A stretch of 32,572 bases of DNA from Oscillospiraceae bacterium (GTDB taxonomy: Bacteria > Bacillota > Clostridia > Oscillospirales > Oscillospiraceae): positions 1-32,572 of the forward strand of contig JAISKH010000056.1 of assembly GCA_031261325.1 (NCBI GenBank), given 5' to 3'. The translations under genes and the position numbers were made by a program. Shown one piece after another: positions 30,549-32,572 of the stretch. How positions within the stretch are numbered: the stretch's first letter is position 1; each line of letters begins with the position of its first letter. The notes under the pieces were generated by a model. The model saw only the letters and a list, made by a program, of their open reading frames with translations, was not told where the DNA came from and did no database searches.

Positions 30549-30773
30549 ATGATAATCAGCTATAACAAACTCTGGCACTTGATGCTGGACAAGAAAATGA
30601 GCAAGCGGGAACTGCGGGACAGGACGGGCATCAGTACCGCCTCAATTGCCAAGCTCGGCAAAGGTGAAAATGTCACCACCGATGTGTTGGTCAGAATTTG
30701 CGTGGCACTTGGCTGTGACATCACAGAAATTATGGAACTAACCCGTGAAGACGAGACGACGGAGGGCGAATAG
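30549..30773 (+). CDS. XRE-family (Cro/C1-type) HTH regulator
   Basis: A 74-residue single-domain DNA-binding protein: MIISYNKLWHLMLDKKMSKR, then LRDRTGISTASIAKLGKGEN (HTH) and VLVRICVALGCDITEIMEL. This compact type is widespread in Bacillota and often sits beside restriction-modification or conflict genes, where it times their expression. The same frame is open back to 30267 and would give an in-frame fusion with the relic above, but the perfect internal AAAGGAGG favours the start at 30549. The next frame begins 1 base after its stop. Confidence 0.8.
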   Translation: MIISYNKLWHLMLDKKMSKRELRDRTGISTASIAKLGKGENVTTDVLVRICVALGCDITEIMELTREDETTEGE

Positions 30774-30774
30774 A

Positions 30775-31096
30775 ATGCTGCAATTTAATGATATGGGTAG
30801 ATACATCTTTGCTCATCGGAATTGGTAAAAGCCATGATTCGTGACAGCGGCGAAAAAACACAGGATATGCTTGTGCCGGACAAAATGTCGCTGGACGTTT
30901 TCGATTATGAGAGCTTGCATCGGTATCGCAATCGTATGAAGACGACCACCTCGGTCATGTGTGTGGTGACTTGGACGATGTGGAATTTCTGCAAATGCTG
31001 AGTGCTATCGGTGTAGGCGAAGATGATGCGGTAGTACACATGCGGTGTGGGAAAATGTCCCGCTACCGATTGTGCTGCGTGTGCGCAAAACGCTGA
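30775..31096 (+). pseudogene. AAA_4/AlbA_2-type ATP-binding regulator relic, frameshifted
   Basis: A well-placed start (GGAGGGCG, ATG at 30775) gives only MLQFNDMGRYIFAHRNW before a stop. A second frame from 30822 reads LVKAMIRDSGEKTQDMLVPD and then DVFDYESLHRYRNRM. A third frame from about 30935 continues YEDDHLGHVCGDLDDVEFLQ and MLSAIGVGEDD. Together the last two match the linker of COG2865-type proteins (AlbA_2/AAA_4 domain followed by winged helices), in which FD.E.L..YR.R is followed by H.W..L.D.EFL...GA. The catalytic N-terminal portion and the rest are missing. Another short foreign-looking frame (AVWENVPLPIVLRVRKTLKG) closes the stretch and is not identified. Confidence 0.45.
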
Positions 31097-31112
31097 AGGG
31101 AGAATTGCAAGA

Positions 31113-31253
31113 ATGAAATACGAATTTGATGCAGAAATCAAGCGGCTTGAGGGCAAGATTCAATGGGCGGTATTCTATTTCCCCGAAGCAAAGGAAGAAA
31201 CCAAGGCGAATCGCATTAAAAAGCTGATTGCGGATTTGGAGGAAGCAATATGA
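31113..31253 (+). CDS. 46-residue DUF1905/YdeI-like mini-protein, probable internal deletion
   Basis: This short frame begins like DUF1905 (MKYEFDAEIKRLEGKIQWAV, then FYFP) and ends like the C-terminal helix of YdeI/OmpD-associated proteins (EAKEETKANRIKKLIADLEE). Normal members have about 90 to 150 further residues between these, so the gene looks like an in-frame internal deletion. AAGGGAG lies 10 bases upstream of the ATG, and its stop overlaps the next start (ATGA), so it may be translated simply to couple the acetyltransferase. Function unknown. The deletion reading is inference from two short matches. Confidence 0.45.
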   Translation: MKYEFDAEIKRLEGKIQWAVFYFPEAKEETKANRIKKLIADLEEAI

Positions 31254-31852
31254 ATCTAACCATCAAACCCCTAACGCCGGAACTCAAAGCTGATTACTTC
31301 GACTTCTTTGAAAATCGAGCCTTCACCGACGATTCCCCATATCGGTGTTATTGCCAGATGTACCAATTGTCAAAGGGGCAGGAGCAAACGGAATATGACA
31401 AAGTTGATGCGTCCGACTTAGGTCGAGTGTCTCGCAATATTGCCGAACAGCAGATAGATTCAGGCATTTTGCGTGGCTATTTGGCGTTCGTGGACGGTGT
31501 GTCCATCGGCTGGTGCAACGCAAACGACAAAGCGAACTTTCCTATCGAGCCATGTGTCGGAGAGAGCTTCCATGCACCTGCTGAAAAACGCGAAATAGCC
31601 GTGGTATGCTTTGAGATTGCGCCGGAGTATCGTGGAAAAGGTGTCGCAACCGCTTTGTTACAACAGGTAGTGGCAGATGCAAAAGCCGACGGCTATGTCG
31701 CCGTTGAGGGCTTTCCGGTCGTGCGTGATGAACGCTATGAATGGGATTGCGCCGGCCCGATTCGTCTGTATGAGAAACTTGGATTTGTAGAGGTTGCACG
31801 GCATGGCGATAGGCTCGTCATGCGGAAAACGCTGAAGGGGGTAACCGAGTAA
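31250..31852 (+). CDS. GNAT-family N-acetyltransferase
   Basis: This 200-residue enzyme transfers an acetyl group from acetyl-CoA to an unknown amine. The acetyl-CoA-binding motif A is clear: IAVVCFEIAPEYRGKGVATA with the R/Q-x-x-G-x-G/A loop YRGKGVATALL. Motif B follows, including RLYEKLGFVEVARHGDRLVM. The N-terminal part has a DDSPYRCYCQMYQL segment common in clostridial members of this subgroup. GGAGG lies 7 bases before the ATG, overlapping the previous stop. The next gene starts on its own stop (TAATG). Unlike its neighbours it is intact. Confidence 0.88.
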   Translation: MNLTIKPLTPELKADYFDFFENRAFTDDSPYRCYCQMYQLSKGQEQTEYDKVDASDLGRVSRNIAEQQIDSGILRGYLAFVDGVSIGWCNANDKANFPIEPCVGESFHAPAEKREIAVVCFEIAPEYRGKGVATALLQQVVADAKADGYVAVEGFPVVRDERYEWDCAGPIRLYEKLGFVEVARHGDRLVMRKTLKGVTE

Positions 31853-32572
31853 TGTTAAACGGAATGTCAATCAGAATACACCTTATGGATGGTGATGCCG
31901 AGGGGCGTTTATCGGCGGAGTTTGTTACTCGCGTTGTCCGTGCCTACAAAATCCCGCGCACGAAAGTCCTGAAAAGCGGCGACCTCGACGACCTGCATAC
32001 ACCCGCAGTCTATTTTCTGTTGGGTGATGATGACACGGGCAAAAGCCCGGAGGGAAAGCGCGTTTATATCGGCGAAACCGAAGACCCGCTGGAACGCTTT
32101 GGCAACCACTTGAGCAAAAAGGACTGGTGGAATGAGGCCATTATCCTAGTGGCTTCCAATGGCTTTTTGAATAAGGCACATGTGAAATATCTTGAAAGCC
32201 GATTTACTGCAATCGCGGGCGAGGCAAGCAGATATGAAGTAGACTACAGCAGGGACTCCAATCAACCCAAATTGACAAAGGCTGACATTGATGAGCTTGA
32301 AGGCTTCATAGCAGATGCACGGCTTTTGATACCGACGCTTGGTCATCGCTTCTTGGAGCCGTTTGTCAAGAAAACCGCTCCAACACAAAATAATTCCGTT
32401 GAGGAGGCTGATGGCGAACTCTTCTATTTGCGCAGAGACATGGCTGTTGGCAAAAGAACCAATGAGGGTTTTGTGGTACTGAAGGGAGCTAAAATCAAAT
32501 CGAAACTCGTGCCGTCGGCTGCTGACTTTGTCAAAAACTCCAGGGACAAGTATCAAAATTTGATAGTAGACG
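31852..32572 (+). CDS. GIY-YIG nuclease family protein with DUF4357 (3' end outside window)
   Basis: The frame is open for 240 codons to the window edge. The GIY-YIG core is AVYFLLGDDDTGKSPEGKRV followed by YIGETEDPLERFGNHLSKKD; the first strand reads VYF rather than GIY, and the general Arg/Glu residues continue in WWNEAIILVASNGFLNKAHV and KYLESR. Near the end ERTN-like KRTNEGFVVLKGAKIKSKLV is a DUF4357 domain, common in this subfamily. Such proteins are found in mobile and defence regions; the substrate is unknown. GAAGGGGG precedes the ATG, which overlaps the acetyltransferase stop by one base. Confidence 0.8.
   Translation, partial: MLNGMSIRIHLMDGDAEGRLSAEFVTRVVRAYKIPRTKVLKSGDLDDLHTPAVYFLLGDDDTGKSPEGKRVYIGETEDPLERFGNHLSKKDWWNEAIILVASNGFLNKAHVKYLESRFTAIAGEASRYEVDYSRDSNQPKLTKADIDELEGFIADARLLIPTLGHRFLEPFVKKTAPTQNNSVEEADGELFYLRRDMAVGKRTNEGFVVLKGAKIKSKLVPSAADFVKNSRDKYQNLIVD

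Noticed and set aside
1-32572. CRISPR array, rRNA genes, insertion sequences or integrase
   Set aside because: No regularly spaced repeats, rRNA signatures, transposase or integrase frames were seen in this window.

Overview
The window looks like a chromosomal segment of an anaerobic member of the Bacillota (class Clostridia), with fairly high GC and a strong preference for GCG and GAC codons. Evidence: an S-layer-homology surface protein, a stalk (copper-amine-oxidase-N-like) protein, rubrerythrin, a PocR-sensor AraC regulator, CarD, a ferredoxin-domain EtfA, strong GGAGG ribosome sites, TTGACA/TATAAT promoters and short GC-hairpin terminators. The genus cannot be named from the sequence.

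Layout. 1-922: 3' part of galE. 961-1888 (minus): a PadR repressor translationally linked to a HAAS domain fused to a receiver domain without its phospho-acceptor. 2001-6067 (minus): a 1055-residue SLH/CAP-like/Ig surface protein and a small secreted protein. 6299-8713 (plus): a complete polar amino acid ABC importer (lipoprotein, permease, ATPase). 8748-10821: a DUF1638 protein and a secreted stalk-domain protein, divergent from facing promoters. 10855-13370: UDP-GlcNAc 2-epimerase (minus) divergent from a PocR/AraC regulator (plus). 13423-16094 (minus): a VTC-domain polyphosphate polymerase, a DUF4956 membrane protein and a Cthe_2159-like lipoprotein, preceded by a two-component system at 16212-18043. 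18309-18800: a DUF2798-like membrane protein. 18959-22662 (plus): uvrA, a CarD-type factor and a small SH3-like/coiled-coil protein, behind a leader holding a complete intrinsic terminator. 22725-24263 (minus): rubrerythrin and a formate/nitrite-family channel. 24369-28524: a LuxR-type regulator divergent from acyl-CoA dehydrogenase, etfB and a ferredoxin-fused etfA, laid out like an electron-bifurcating CarCDE-type complex.

A tRNA-Thr(UGU) at 28699-28774 marks a sharp change. Past it (28816-32572) the DNA is more AT-rich, codon use differs and most reading frames are broken: a phage-like fragment, a sigma-factor-like fragment whose start is ACG, an intact 52-residue gene, relics resembling an ABC-three-component conflict system, an XRE regulator formed in frame inside one relic, an AAA_4/AlbA_2-type relic, a tiny DUF1905/YdeI-like gene, then an intact GNAT acetyltransferase and a GIY-YIG/DUF4357 nuclease running off the end. 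This reads as a decaying mobile or defence island beside a tRNA gene.

How genes may work together (inference): GalE and the 2-epimerase supply UDP-sugars for cell-wall polymers that SLH domains bind; the VTC/DUF4956/Cthe_2159 cassette is probably a surface or polyphosphate module, possibly controlled by the adjacent two-component system; the LuxR regulator probably controls the acyl-CoA dehydrogenase-Etf operon. The points most worth a second look are the HAAS-pseudoreceiver, the uvrA leader terminator, the CarCDE-like operon and the island of fused and decayed conflict-system genes.
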